64,000 nt of DNA from Flavobacterium sp. UMI-01 (GCF_019656315.1 NZ_BPLU01000008.1:186001-250000); one strand, 5' to 3'. Shown: positions 26,619 to 35,521, counted from the first letter of the stretch. Translations and numbers: made by a program. The notes: generated from the sequence alone by a model not told the origin.

Positions 26619-28019
26619 TTATTTTGTGTTGTAACCTAAAATTTTCAATACTTCATCAGAGGTTTGTTGTTCTGAAAAAACTTCCGTACCTAAGATACCG
26701 TTTTCATCTCGGTCTATTAATATATGCTTAGGTTGTGGAATCAAACAGTGGTGTAATCCTCCGTAACCACCAATAGTTTCTTGATAAGCTCCGGTATTGA
26801 AAAAACCAATATAAAGCGGTTTTTCTTTGTTATATTTAGGTAAATAAATGGCATTCATATTCTGCTCCGAATTGTAATAATCGTCGCTATCACAAGTTAA
26901 TCCTCCTAATAATACTCTTTCGTAAGTATCATTCCAGCGGTTGACTGCTAACATGATAAAACGTTTGTTAATCGCCCAAGTGTCAGGTAAAGTGGTAATG
27001 AATGAGGAGTCAATCATGTTCCATTTTTCTCTGTCGTTTTGTTGTTTTTGATACAAAACTTGGTAAATAGCGCCACCGCTTTCGCCTACCGTAAATGAAC
27101 CAAATTCTGTAAAGATATTAGGTACATCTACTTCCGCTTCATCACAAGCAATCTTGATTTGATTGATGATTTCGTCAATCATGTATTGGTAATCGTATTC
27201 AAAAGTCAATGAATTTTTGATAGGAAAACCACCACCAATGTTCAATCCGTCAAGACCTGGGCATTCTTTTTTAAGAGCAATATACACTTTGATACATTTC
27301 ACTAATTCATTCCAATAATAAGCATTGTCATTGATACCCGTATTGATAAAAAAGTGTAACATTTTCAGTTCCAATTTTGGATTGTCCTGAATTTGTTTTT
27401 TGTAAAAGTTAACAATGTTTTTGTATCCAATTCCTAAACGAGAAGTATAGAACTCAAATTTAGGTTCTTCCTCGGCAGCAATACGAATTCCAATTTTGAA
27501 TTTGCCTTTGATTTCAGCTTGTAGCAAATCCAATTCTTCATAATTATCAATAATTGGAATGGTGTTTTTGTGTCCGTTATTGATTAATCGTGCAATATTT
27601 TCAATGTATTGGTCTCTTTTAAAACCATTACAAATCACATAAGTGCTTTTGTTGATTTTACCGTTTTGCAGTAAATTTTCAACTATATTAATATCAAAAG
27701 CAGATGAAGTTTCAATGTGAATGTTGTTCTTGAAAGCTTCGTTCATAATATATTCAAAATGAGAGCTTTTGGTGCAATAACAATAGTAGTATTTTGCCTC
27801 ATATTTATTTTTTTCCATCGACTTACGAAACCAATTTTTGGCCTTGTTGATGTTGTTGGAAATTTGAGGTAAATAAGTAAATTTTAAAGGAGTACCATAT
27901 TGTTCAACCAGTTTCATCAAATCGATGTTGTGAAACAAAAGATTGTCTTTGTTTAAGGTAAATTCTTCTTGAGGAAAATAATAAGTTTGATTAATTAAGT
28001 CCGAATATTTAGTATTCAT
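26619..28019 (-). CDS. speA: Arginine decarboxylase (fold III, short form)
   Basis: 466 residues, shorter than the proteobacterial SpeA (about 630) and typical of Bacteroidetes. The PLP-lysine segment is YCYCTKSSH near residue 82; GLNIGGGFP is the glycine loop that grips the cofactor phosphate; the C-terminal Cys/Asp substrate region is GGLTCDSDDYYN. It makes agmatine. The deoxyhypusine-synthase-like gene and the acidic-tail gene lie downstream; a 59-codon ORF lies 63 bases upstream on the same strand. Confidence 0.92.
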   Translation of the reverse strand: MNTKYSDLINQTYYFPQEEFTLNKDNLLFHNIDLMKLVEQYGTPLKFTYLPQISNNINKAKNWFRKSMEKNKYEAKYYYCYCTKSSHFEYIMNEAFKNNIHIETSSAFDINIVENLLQNGKINKSTYVICNGFKRDQYIENIARLINNGHKNTIPIIDNYEELDLLQAEIKGKFKIGIRIAAEEEPKFEFYTSRLGIGYKNIVNFYKKQIQDNPKLELKMLHFFINTGINDNAYYWNELVKCIKVYIALKKECPGLDGLNIGGGFPIKNSLTFEYDYQYMIDEIINQIKIACDEAEVDVPNIFTEFGSFTVGESGGAIYQVLYQKQQNDREKWNMIDSSFITTLPDTWAINKRFIMLAVNRWNDTYERVLLGGLTCDSDDYYNSEQNMNAIYLPKYNKEKPLYIGFFNTGAYQETIGGYGGLHHCLIPQPKHILIDRDENGILGTEVFSEQQTSDEVLKILGYNTK

Positions 28020-28082
28020 TTTAGTTTGAGTTTTGTAAAGAATGATTTAATTTATACGCAGTAAACAAAATGATTCTATAAT

Positions 28083-28262
28083 TCAAACTCGAATATTAGC
28101 ATAAATAATCTGTAACTTTTCGTTTTCCATTTTTAAGTACTGAAAAATATCAAAAATAAAATTACCTTTTATCCAATAGAAACGTCTCAATGAACTCATA
28201 AAGGCTCTATTGTTATGAACGTTATTGAAATGGTATTTTATTTGTTTGGAACTATTTTTCAT
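28083..28262 (-). CDS. Small ORF upstream of speA, possible leader peptide
   Basis: 59 codons, starting ATG at 28262 and ending TGA at 28083. The peptide is basic and aromatic (for example RRFYWIKGNFIFDIFQYLK) with no membrane helix. A minus-strand TACATTTG box ends six bases before the ATG, so the mRNA would have almost no leader. No separate promoter is seen between this ORF and speA, so speA may be read from it. The gap 28020-28320 otherwise holds nothing. May be a translated regulatory leader or a small protein; not in any family I know. Confidence 0.45.
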   Translation of the reverse strand: MKNSSKQIKYHFNNVHNNRAFMSSLRRFYWIKGNFIFDIFQYLKMENEKLQIIYANIRV

Positions 28263-28267
28263 TGAGG

Positions 28268-28275
28268 CAAATGTA
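28268..28275 (-). promoter_or_regulatory. Promoter -7 box for the small ORF / speA transcript
   Basis: Minus-strand TACATTTG followed by CCTCA and then the ATG; by comparison with rnpB the transcript would start at or next to the A of the ATG. Confidence 0.5.
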
Positions 28276-28320
28276 AAAAATATTATATAAGCAATGCAAT
28301 GCTTTTATTGTAAAAAAAAC

Positions 28321-29400
28321 TTAGGATTGATAATCGTTAAAGGCATTAAGAATCAATTCATTTTCAACCGTTTGGTTGATGATGATTTTTCCAATTCCAT
28401 CAATTAAGGCAAACTGAATGGTACCGTACTCATTTTTTTTGTCGTGTATCAATAAATCTAAGATAGGTTCGATGTCATTTTCTTCAAATGTGATGTCATC
28501 GTAAATTGATTTTAATGTAGTCTTTATTTGGTTGAATTCGGCTTCATTAATTAAATTTTTGTGAAGCGAAATATAACTTTCTAAAATCATACCTACCGCA
28601 ATAGCTTCACCATGCAATAAAGTTGTTTTATTGTCATTTTCTAAAAAATAACTTTCGATGGCATGTCCTAAAGTATGACCAAAATTCAAAGCTTTACGGA
28701 GGTTTTTTTCTGTTGGATCTTGTGTAACAATTTCGTTTTTGATTTCGACAGAACGAAAAATAAGTTCGTCTAATTGAGCAAAATCAATGGCAGTAATATC
28801 TAAAAATTGTTCCCAATAGGTCTTGTCATAAATCAATCCGTGTTTTAGCATTTCTGCCAGTCCTGAGCGCATTTCGTTTTGAGGAACCGTTTCAAGATAA
28901 GCAGTATCTACAAGAACCATTTTTGGAAGGTTAAAAACACCTATTTGGTTTTTTAAATTACCCAAATCTACACCATTTTTTCCTCCTACTGATGCATCAA
29001 CCATTGATAATAATGTTGTAGGGATGTTAATGAAATCGACCCCACGTTTGAAAGTTGAAGCAACAAATCCACCTAAATCAGTTACGACCCCACCACCCAA
29101 ATTAATTACAAGTGATTTTCGATCACCACCCAATTCTGTTAAAACATTCCAAATTTGCACACAAGTTTCAATGTTTTTATACGCTTCACCTGCATCAAAT
29201 TCAATTATCTCAATTGTTAAATCGGTTTCGATTAAGGGTAGGAATTTAGGCAAACAATGTTCGTTAGTATTGCTGTCAACAATTATGAATATATTGGAGT
29301 ATTTGTTCTCAGTTAAATGTTTGTTTAAGGCTTCGTATCCTTTTTCATTAAAATGTATGGGATGATCAACGGCTTGAATGGTCTGTGATTGTAAAGGCAT
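28321..29400 (-). CDS. aroB: 3-dehydroquinate synthase
   Basis: 359 residues. NAD-binding GGGVVTDLGGFVAST, zinc ligands in KALNFGHTLGHAIE and a further His in LLHGEAIAVGM match AroB, which cyclises DAHP to 3-dehydroquinate in the shikimate pathway. Full length. No other shikimate genes are adjacent. Confidence 0.94.
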   Translation of the reverse strand: MPLQSQTIQAVDHPIHFNEKGYEALNKHLTENKYSNIFIIVDSNTNEHCLPKFLPLIETDLTIEIIEFDAGEAYKNIETCVQIWNVLTELGGDRKSLVINLGGGVVTDLGGFVASTFKRGVDFINIPTTLLSMVDASVGGKNGVDLGNLKNQIGVFNLPKMVLVDTAYLETVPQNEMRSGLAEMLKHGLIYDKTYWEQFLDITAIDFAQLDELIFRSVEIKNEIVTQDPTEKNLRKALNFGHTLGHAIESYFLENDNKTTLLHGEAIAVGMILESYISLHKNLINEAEFNQIKTTLKSIYDDITFEENDIEPILDLLIHDKKNEYGTIQFALIDGIGKIIINQTVENELILNAFNDYQS

Positions 29401-29617
29401 ATCTATTTAATAATTTTCAAAAATGATGTAAAAATATTCAAATTGAATACATTATTATGGGAGAATATTGTTCTTTCCTGTATTTAAATTGAATTGGCAA
29501 AACTACTATTTTTTTGATTTTTATTCGTGTAATTTTTTAAAAATTAAGTACTGTTTTTAGTATAAGAAATATTAATAGGAATAAAGGCAAAGGTATGAGT
29601 ATTGTTAACCACGAATC

Positions 29618-29655
29618 CACGAATTTAATAAGTAGAATAATTTTTAAAATTCGTG
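29618..29655. repeat. Inverted repeat in the aroB / proline dehydrogenase gap
   Basis: CACGAATTT (29618-29626) and AAATTCGTG (29647-29655) form a 9-bp perfect stem; a second CACGAAT unit precedes it. The remaining gap 29401-29736 is A+T-rich and I see no gene in it. Confidence 0.45.
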
Positions 29656-29736
29656 AATTTGTAGCTTTTTTTATTTTGTATTTCAATCTAGTAGGAAGAA
29701 TTCAATAACTTTACCTAAAACCAATTTTTGAATTTG

Positions 29737-30915
29737 ATGGAACAAATATTCAATAATACCGAAATTGCTTTTTCGCTGAAAACGGATACTGAATTAGAAA
29801 GGGCTTATTTTCTTTTTAAATTGATAGCCAATGAGCCGTTGGTTCGCATGGGTACTGCGGTAACTCGATTTGCGCTCAAAGTACATCTTCCGATTGAAGA
29901 ATTGATACGTTCGACCGTTTTTGATCATTTTTGTGGCGGTGTCAATGAGGAGGATTGTTTGAAGGTGGTAGATAAAATGTTTACTAAAGGGGTGTCTTCG
30001 GTACTTGATTTTTCTGTTGAAGGAAAAGAAGAGGAAGTGCAGTTTGAAGCAGCAACCCAAATGATTTTGAAAACAATAGCTTTTGGTAAAGAAAAATTAG
30101 CCATACCTTTTGCAGTTTTTAAACCCACGGGTTTGGGAAGGTTTAGTTTATTTGAAAAAAAATCATCTCAAGTTGTTTTGACAAAAAACGAAGAAGAAGA
30201 GTGGAGTAGAGTGGTGGCTCGTTTTGATTTAATTTGCAAAACAAGTTGTGATCATAATGTTCCTTTATTGATTGATGCTGAAGAAAGTTGGATGCAAAAT
30301 GCCGCCGATGATTTGATTTTGGACATGATGCGGAAATACAATAAAAACAAAGCAATTGTTTACAATACTGTTCAAATGTATCGTTTAGACCGATTGGAGT
30401 ATTTGGAAAAAATTAATGCAGTTGCCCTTAAGGAAGAATTTTATTTGGGAATAAAATTGGTTCGTGGCGCATATTTAGAAAAAGAAAATGATAGAGCCAA
30501 TGAGAAAGGTTACGCAACACCTATTTGTTCCTCCAAAGAAATCACTGATGCTAATTACGATACTGCTATTTCTTATTTGTTAGGAAATTTAGACGTCTTT
30601 TCTCTTTTTATCGGGACTCACAATGAAAAAAGTTGTTATTTAGTAATGGAATTAATGAAGCAAAAGAATCTTCAGCCAAGTGATTTTCGCATTTGGTTTG
30701 GACAATTGTACGGTATGAGTGATCATATCAGTTTTAATTTAGCAATAAAAGGGTATAATGTTGCTAAATATTTGCCTTTTGGTCCTGTAAAAGATGTTAT
30801 ACCGTATTTGATTCGTCGTGCTGAAGAGAATACTTCTATTGCAGGCCAAACAAATAGAGAGTTAGAATTGATAAAAAAAGAAAGAGCACGTAGAGAAAAA
30901 AAACAAGAAGTCTGA
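29737..30915 (+). CDS. Proline dehydrogenase
   Basis: 392 residues from the ATG at 29737 (an upstream TTG three codons earlier is less likely). TIM-barrel PRODH with FAD-binding and catalytic segments LLIDAEESWMQ, VYNTVQMYRLDR, GIKLVRGAYLEKE and the C-terminal PYLIRRAEENTS arginine pair. It oxidises proline to pyrroline-5-carboxylate. Monofunctional, as in most Bacteroidetes; the P5C dehydrogenase is elsewhere. Confidence 0.92.
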   Translation: MEQIFNNTEIAFSLKTDTELERAYFLFKLIANEPLVRMGTAVTRFALKVHLPIEELIRSTVFDHFCGGVNEEDCLKVVDKMFTKGVSSVLDFSVEGKEEEVQFEAATQMILKTIAFGKEKLAIPFAVFKPTGLGRFSLFEKKSSQVVLTKNEEEEWSRVVARFDLICKTSCDHNVPLLIDAEESWMQNAADDLILDMMRKYNKNKAIVYNTVQMYRLDRLEYLEKINAVALKEEFYLGIKLVRGAYLEKENDRANEKGYATPICSSKEITDANYDTAISYLLGNLDVFSLFIGTHNEKSCYLVMELMKQKNLQPSDFRIWFGQLYGMSDHISFNLAIKGYNVAKYLPFGPVKDVIPYLIRRAEENTSIAGQTNRELELIKKERARREKKQEV

Positions 30916-30991
30916 AAATTATATCCCTAAAATTTCAATTGGGGATGGATATTTTTCAAACTTCTTATTGAATAGGTGTTTATGACGGTAT

Positions 30992-32782
30992 TTAGGAATG
31001 GCTGAATTGTAAGTTACTAAGGTTTTTGTAAATACCATTTTCCAAGGTTATTAATTCTTGGTGCGTCCCTTGTTCAGAAATTTTTCCGTTATCCAATACT
31101 AAAATTTGGTCAGCCGAACGAATAGTAGATAAGCGGTGTGCGATGATGATACTCGTTCTGCCTTGCATTAAAACTTCTAAAGCTTCTTGTACTAGTTTTT
31201 CGCTTTCGCTATCTAATGACGATGTGGCTTCATCCAAAATAAGAATACTTGGATTTTTAAGTAAAGCACGGGCTATAGCAATACGTTGTCTCTGACCACC
31301 AGAAAGTTTAATACCTCTTTCTCCTACAATGGTATCAAATTTTTCCGGGAATCCTTCAATAAATTCCAGGGCATTGGCTTGTTTTGCAGCTGCTATTATT
31401 TCGTCCTGACTGGCATTTGGTTTTCCGTAAGCGATATTTTCTCTTATGGTTCCACCAAAGAGGATTACATCTTGAGGTACAATACTCATATTGCCACGCA
31501 ATTCTTCCAAATCATAATCATAAATATTTTTTCCATCAATAATGATTTCACCACTTTCAATATCATAAAAGCGGAGTAATAAAGAAGCAATTGTAGATTT
31601 TCCAGCACCACTAGGTCCTACGATGGCAATTTTTTGACCAAAACCAGCTGAGAAGTTTACCTCCTTTAATACTTTTATTTCTTTACGCGATGGGTAACTA
31701 AAAGCAACATTATGGAATTGAAGCGTACCATTGATTTTAGTAATAGGTTTTGGATTGGGGTTAGTGCTAATATTTTCGGCAGTTTCATCTAATAATTCAA
31801 AAACACGTTCGGTGGCTCCAACTGCTTTTTGGATTTGGGCATACATTTCAGCAATACCTCCAAAGGAAGCGCCAATAAAGGTAGTGTATAGTATAAATGA
31901 AATTAAATCCCCAACACCTTCTACTTCCCCTTTAATAGTCAAAGTAATACCATACCATACCACTGCAACTACACAGCCAAAAAGACATAAGATGATAAAG
32001 GAAGCAAAATAGCCTCTGTATTGTCCTCCTTTAATAGCAATTGCTACAATCTCTTTGATTTTATTTTTATACCGTTGTAATTCATACCATTCATTGGCAA
32101 ATGATTTTACATTAGTAATGCCTTGTAACGTTTCCTCAACAATAACTTGACTTTCGGCTACTTTGTCTTGTGTCATTTTTCCGTATTTTCTAATGAAACG
32201 TCCAAAAACAACTGCAGCAACTGCAACAACGGGTACAATGCAAAGCATCATAATAGTCAATTTAGGACTAATGCTTCCTAGAATTATGAATCCGCCGATA
32301 ATTAATATAAATTGACGTAAAAATTCGGCTATTGTAGTGGTAAGGGTATCTTGTAATTGGGAAATATCGGCACTGATACGGCTATTTAATTCTCCAACGC
32401 GTTTTTGTGAAAAAAAAGACATGGGTAATTTTATCAAATTTTCATACAAAGCAAAACGAATGTTAGATAATGTGTTTTCAGTAAAATTGACAAATAATGA
32501 AATTCGGAAAAAAGAAAAAACGGCTTGTAGAACTAATATTCCCATTAATGCTAAAGCAATTTCATTAGCTTTGGATAAATCTTTGTAAGCGACACAATCC
32601 ACAAGCATTCCCATTAATTTAGGAAAAGCCAAAGCGGTAGCACTGGTTAAGAGTAAAAACACCAAACCAATGAAGAATTTCCATTTTTGGTTTTTGGCAT
32701 AATTAAATATACGTAAAGCTTTTTGAAGCGAATTAGAAGTTAATTTCGCTTTAGGTAAATCATTTTCTTTAAAACGAGCCAT
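30992..32782 (-). CDS. MsbA-like ABC exporter (fused permease-ATPase)
   Basis: 596 residues. Six membrane helices in the first 320 residues, then an ATPase domain with GPSGAGKST (Walker A), LSGGQRQRIAIARALL (signature), ILILDEATSSLD (Walker B) and the H-loop IIAHRLSTI. Half-transporter, working as a homodimer; homologues export lipids, peptides or drugs. In Bacteroidetes this close relative is often called lipid A exporter, but the substrate is not proven. Own promoter at 32801-32808. Confidence 0.88.
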   Translation of the reverse strand: MARFKENDLPKAKLTSNSLQKALRIFNYAKNQKWKFFIGLVFLLLTSATALAFPKLMGMLVDCVAYKDLSKANEIALALMGILVLQAVFSFFRISLFVNFTENTLSNIRFALYENLIKLPMSFFSQKRVGELNSRISADISQLQDTLTTTIAEFLRQFILIIGGFIILGSISPKLTIMMLCIVPVVAVAAVVFGRFIRKYGKMTQDKVAESQVIVEETLQGITNVKSFANEWYELQRYKNKIKEIVAIAIKGGQYRGYFASFIILCLFGCVVAVVWYGITLTIKGEVEGVGDLISFILYTTFIGASFGGIAEMYAQIQKAVGATERVFELLDETAENISTNPNPKPITKINGTLQFHNVAFSYPSRKEIKVLKEVNFSAGFGQKIAIVGPSGAGKSTIASLLLRFYDIESGEIIIDGKNIYDYDLEELRGNMSIVPQDVILFGGTIRENIAYGKPNASQDEIIAAAKQANALEFIEGFPEKFDTIVGERGIKLSGGQRQRIAIARALLKNPSILILDEATSSLDSESEKLVQEALEVLMQGRTSIIIAHRLSTIRSADQILVLDNGKISEQGTHQELITLENGIYKNLSNLQFSHS

Positions 32783-32800
32783 CGTGGTTTATTTTTTTTG

Positions 32801-32808
32801 CAAATGTA
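32801..32808 (-). promoter_or_regulatory. Promoter -7 box of the ABC exporter gene
   Basis: Minus-strand TACATTTG 19 bases before the start codon. Confidence 0.5.
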
Positions 32809-32921
32809 CAATATAAAGGCAGTAGAAAAAAAATCTAATCTCTTTTGAGGACTTAAAATGTTGTTAGAGAACGATAAAGAATAAAATGGTTGTTTTTTGT
32901 GTATTTATTTTGAAAAAAAGC

Positions 32922-32951
32922 TTGTAAATATAAAATCTCGTCTTATATTTG
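32922..32951 (+). promoter_or_regulatory. tRNA-Val promoter
   Basis: TTG at 32922-32924, 19 bases, TATATTTG at 32944-32951: the textbook Bacteroidetes spacing. Confidence 0.65.
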
Positions 32952-32962
32952 CACACGCAATG

Positions 32963-33040
32963 GGGCGATTAGCTCAGCTGGTTCAGAGCACCTCGTTTAC
33001 ACCGAGGGGGTCGGGGGTTCGAACCCCTCATCGCCCACCA
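32963..33040 (+). tRNA. tRNA-Val (anticodon TAC)
   Basis: Complete cloverleaf: acceptor GGGCGAT/ATCGCCC, D arm GCTC...GAGC, anticodon stem CCTCG/CGAGG with loop TTTACAC, T arm with TTCGAAC, and encoded CCA. Its own terminator follows. Confidence 0.95.
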
Positions 33041-33041
33041 T

Positions 33042-33082
33042 AAGAGACAAAACAGAAATTTTCTGATTTGTCTCTTTTTTTT
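33042..33082 (+). terminator. tRNA-Val terminator
   Basis: AAGAGACAAA / TTTGTCTCTT 10-bp stem with an inner CAGAAA/TTTCTG stem, followed by T8. Confidence 0.8.
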
Positions 33083-33133
33083 GTTTCTAATTTTGGTAAA
33101 AACTACAACAATAATAACAATAAAAATGTTGTT

Positions 33134-33370
33134 ATGCTGAAATTAGCACATTGGTATAGAAAAATAGAAGAATCAGGCTTTGAAAACTTCAACATTGTCC
33201 TCAATACCATAAAGATTAATTACCAATCAATACTAAACTACTTTGACAATAGAAGCACGAATGCTTCAGCCGAGTCTTTCAATGCAAAAATCAAAGCTTT
33301 TAGAGCGCAATTTAGAGGTGTTAGAAAAATTGATTTTTTCCTGTTTAGATTATCCAATCTTTTTTCCTAA
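33134..33370 (+). pseudogene. ISAon1-like transposase, C-terminal remnant
   Basis: About 78 codons of a transposase C-terminus: WYRKIEESGFENFN, then the conserved NRSTNASAESFNAKIKAFR with the last catalytic Glu, and FRGVRKIDFFLFRLSN. The rest of the transposase and the element ends are missing. The family is the ISAon1/ISL3-like group common in Bacteroidetes. It lies between tRNA-Val and the phage att site, an insertion-prone spot. No function expected. The flanking parts of the gap 33041-33667 hold only terminators and the att fragment. Confidence 0.7.
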
Positions 33371-33440
33371 TCCCCAACTTTTGAACTTGATCCAATATTT
33401 ATTCAACAATACAGAAATCGTACAAATGTATAAATAAAAA

Positions 33441-33481
33441 ATCCTTAAACTACTGATTAACAGTGTGTTTAAGGATTTTTT
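33441..33481. terminator. Terminator beside the tRNA-Arg fragment
   Basis: ATCCTTAAAC / GTTTAAGGAT perfect stem with A- and T-runs on both sides. In the minus direction it would have ended the original tRNA-Arg transcript. Confidence 0.6.
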
Positions 33482-33529
33482 TTGTGACCTCGACTGGATT
33501 CAAACCAGTAACCTTCTGAGCCGTAATCA
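33482..33529 (-). other. Prophage attL: 3' half of tRNA-Arg(ACG)
   Basis: Read on the minus strand, the fragment holds the anticodon loop TTACGGC, the 3' anticodon stem TCAGA, the T arm ACTGG-TTTGAAT-CCAGT and the acceptor CGAGGTC with discriminator A. The 5' half of the tRNA is absent; the next bases to the right diverge. This is the expected left scar of integration into tRNA-Arg(ACG), with the complete gene restored at the other end. Confidence 0.75.
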
Positions 33530-33667
33530 AAAGTTGTCTATCTCTTACTTTTTGTAATTACCTGATTTTATTGAGTTTAAGTATTTTTGTTTTTTGAAAA
33601 ATTGTGTGTTTTTTATGTTTTTGAAATCGAAAGGGGTTGTCGGCATGTAAAACCGATAAAATACTTG

Positions 33668-33901
33668 TTAGGTATTGAAAACATTAGGTTGAATTCCAAA
33701 AATCCAATTCGCATTTACATTATATTTTTTGCAAATAATTTGAATTTGTAAAGGCGTAAAATGGTTTATACCTTTTTTAATTTTGGAAATAGTTTGTCTG
33801 ATCGTTTTTATTTCATCATAGAATTCAGTTTTTGAACTAATAATATTTTCAATTAAAAGTATATCTATGAGCTTGATTATATTTTTATCGTAATCGTACA
33901 T
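33668..33901 (-). CDS. Small HTH protein of the lysogeny cassette
   Basis: 77 residues, consisting of a Cro/CI-like helix-turn-helix with a degenerate recognition region (EIKTIRQTISKIKKGINHFTPLQIQII) and the WIFGI end often seen in flavobacterial XRE proteins. It is the last gene of the leftward lysogeny cluster, six bases after the lipoprotein gene. Could be a second regulator such as a Cro analogue, but its place at the distal end makes that uncertain. Confidence 0.5.
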   Translation of the reverse strand: MYDYDKNIIKLIDILLIENIISSKTEFYDEIKTIRQTISKIKKGINHFTPLQIQIICKKYNVNANWIFGIQPNVFNT

Positions 33902-33907
33902 AATTTA

Positions 33908-34597
33908 TTATTCATAAAAATAAGTCGTTACTATTGTTTTAGGTTTATACTTATGTGTTTCAATTACCTGAATAGGATAGTTTCTATCATCATAAGTATA
34001 TGAATAACTACGGTCTCCTTCTGAAATAATATTATTTTTGCTTGTAATATTTATTTTATTATAAGCCATTGGTAACACATGGTATAATGGATTTATTTTA
34101 TCATCATAAATGTAATTTGAAATATTACCTTTACTATCATAAGTATAGGATGTCTCACAGCAATATTTATCATTGTTATATTGCTTTTTCAAAATCATTT
34201 GACCATTAGAATTGTAGGTGTATTTGTTAGTAAAAAGCGTAGTGCTGCCATCATATCCATAAGAAGTGCTTATATTTTGTCCATCATAAGTAAAAGATAA
34301 ATCTTCATTTTCTTTTCGAATATCATTAGTGTATCGTTCTAGTTTGACTAGTTTACCATTTTCATAGATACAATTTGTTTTGAAAATACCTTCTAAATCA
34401 GTTGTTGTACTTGTGACTATATTATTTCCGTTATAAGTAAAAATAGCAGTAGTAGTCTCATTATCATTGTTGTCCACCTGCACAATTTTAATCAGTTTAC
34501 CAGTGTTTATATTATTATTATCATTGTCTGAATTGTCATTAGAACATCCTAATGTAAATATTATAAATAGTATGAGTGTAGTTGTTTTTTTCATCAT
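33908..34597 (-). CDS. Prophage lipoprotein with YD-like repeats
   Basis: 229 residues. Lipoprotein signal with Cys18 (LGC) and an Asn/Asp-rich linker. The body has about seven short beta repeats of the form YTYDSKGN, YTYNSNGQ, YSYTYDDRNYP, resembling the YD repeats of RHS-like proteins and the free-standing repeat lipoproteins of flavobacteria. It lies in the lysogeny cassette and should be expressed in the lysogen, at the cell surface, which suggests lysogenic conversion or superinfection exclusion. Confidence 0.7.
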   Translation of the reverse strand: MMKKTTTLILFIIFTLGCSNDNSDNDNNNINTGKLIKIVQVDNNDNETTTAIFTYNGNNIVTSTTTDLEGIFKTNCIYENGKLVKLERYTNDIRKENEDLSFTYDGQNISTSYGYDGSTTLFTNKYTYNSNGQMILKKQYNNDKYCCETSYTYDSKGNISNYIYDDKINPLYHVLPMAYNKINITSKNNIISEGDRSYSYTYDDRNYPIQVIETHKYKPKTIVTTYFYE

Positions 34598-34604
34598 ATA
34601 AAAT

Positions 34605-34889
34605 TTATTTTATTAAAGAAATTATTTTATTTATGATTCTTTGATTAGATTCATTTATTTTATTGTAAGCATCATGAGCTATGTTATTATTCTTTATTGT
34701 ACTTAATAAATTTTCATCTATAAAATCCACTTTCTTATTAATTTCATTAACACCAATGGTTAAGTTTTTTATAAAACTACCAAGTTCATTATTTACTTCT
34801 GATTGGCTTTTTACAAATTCATCTAATGAATTTAAAATAGAATAAATATCTTCAATCTTATTTTTTAATTCAGAGATTTCTTCTTCCAT
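34605..34889 (-). CDS. Coiled-coil protein of the lysogeny cassette
   Basis: 94 residues, almost entirely helical with heptad-like leucine/isoleucine spacing (EEEISELKNKIEDIYSILNSL). No membrane helix, no known domain. Five bases after the repressor gene and eight before the lipoprotein gene, so one operon. Function unknown. Confidence 0.55.
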   Translation of the reverse strand: MEEEISELKNKIEDIYSILNSLDEFVKSQSEVNNELGSFIKNLTIGVNEINKKVDFIDENLLSTIKNNNIAHDAYNKINESNQRIINKIISLIK

Positions 34890-34894
34890 AATAT

Positions 34895-35521
34895 TTAAAA
34901 TAAATGGCTAGAAGCCTGAACTTTGAAAATTGATAATATTGAACTCTTTTTAATTTGTTGTGGAGGAAATTCATCTTTCTTGCTATCCGTTGGTTTACTA
35001 ATTAAAGTATAGTAATCGTCAGTATCGCCTTTAGTGATAATCTTTATCATTCTAAATCCATCTTGCGTAACAATTGCATAGATCTCTCCAAAAGGAAAAA
35101 ATTCCTGCCAATTGTTAACCTTTCTTAATCCTATTGCATCACCATGACATATTACTTTAGCCATACTCTGGCCTGATGCTCTTACAACATAATCACAGCC
35201 TTTAAAAAACGGATGACTTATATAAGAATCTGGAGTTGCTATATCGCTATTTTCAACTGCTAAAAATCCTGCTGTAAAATCTACATCATAATACGGCACT
35301 CCTTTGGCATAAAGTTCTGTAGGTTCAGCTAACTCATTATTTGTTGTATAACTCTTATTTAAATAGTTGTTTAAAATTTTTAAAGTGTTTTTAGTAGGCT
35401 TTTTTGTTGTACCGTTTAATATTTTATCAATTCCAACCTGAGTAAGCCCAGTGTCTTCTGAAATCTTATATCCAGTAAGACCTCTATTCTTTATTTCACG
35501 TATTATATCATCTAATTCCAT
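34895..35521 (-). CDS. CI-like phage repressor (XRE HTH plus S24 peptidase)
   Basis: 208 residues. N-terminal HTH (GYKISEDTGLTQVGIDKILNG), then a LexA/S24 domain with the Ala84-Gly85 cleavage site (FTAGF), catalytic Ser119 (SGQSM) and Lys160 (RMIK). Such repressors hold the lysogenic state and cut themselves when RecA is activated, so this prophage should be SOS-inducible. Divergent from the early operon; the shared spacer carries promoters for both directions. Confidence 0.88.
   Translation of the reverse strand: MELDDIIREIKNRGLTGYKISEDTGLTQVGIDKILNGTTKKPTKNTLKILNNYLNKSYTTNNELAEPTELYAKGVPYYDVDFTAGFLAVENSDIATPDSYISHPFFKGCDYVVRASGQSMAKVICHGDAIGLRKVNNWQEFFPFGEIYAIVTQDGFRMIKIITKGDTDDYYTLISKPTDSKKDEFPPQQIKKSSILSIFKVQASSHLF

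Noticed and set aside
33134..33370. Active insertion sequence
   Set aside because: Only the C-terminal part of the transposase remains and no element ends are visible.
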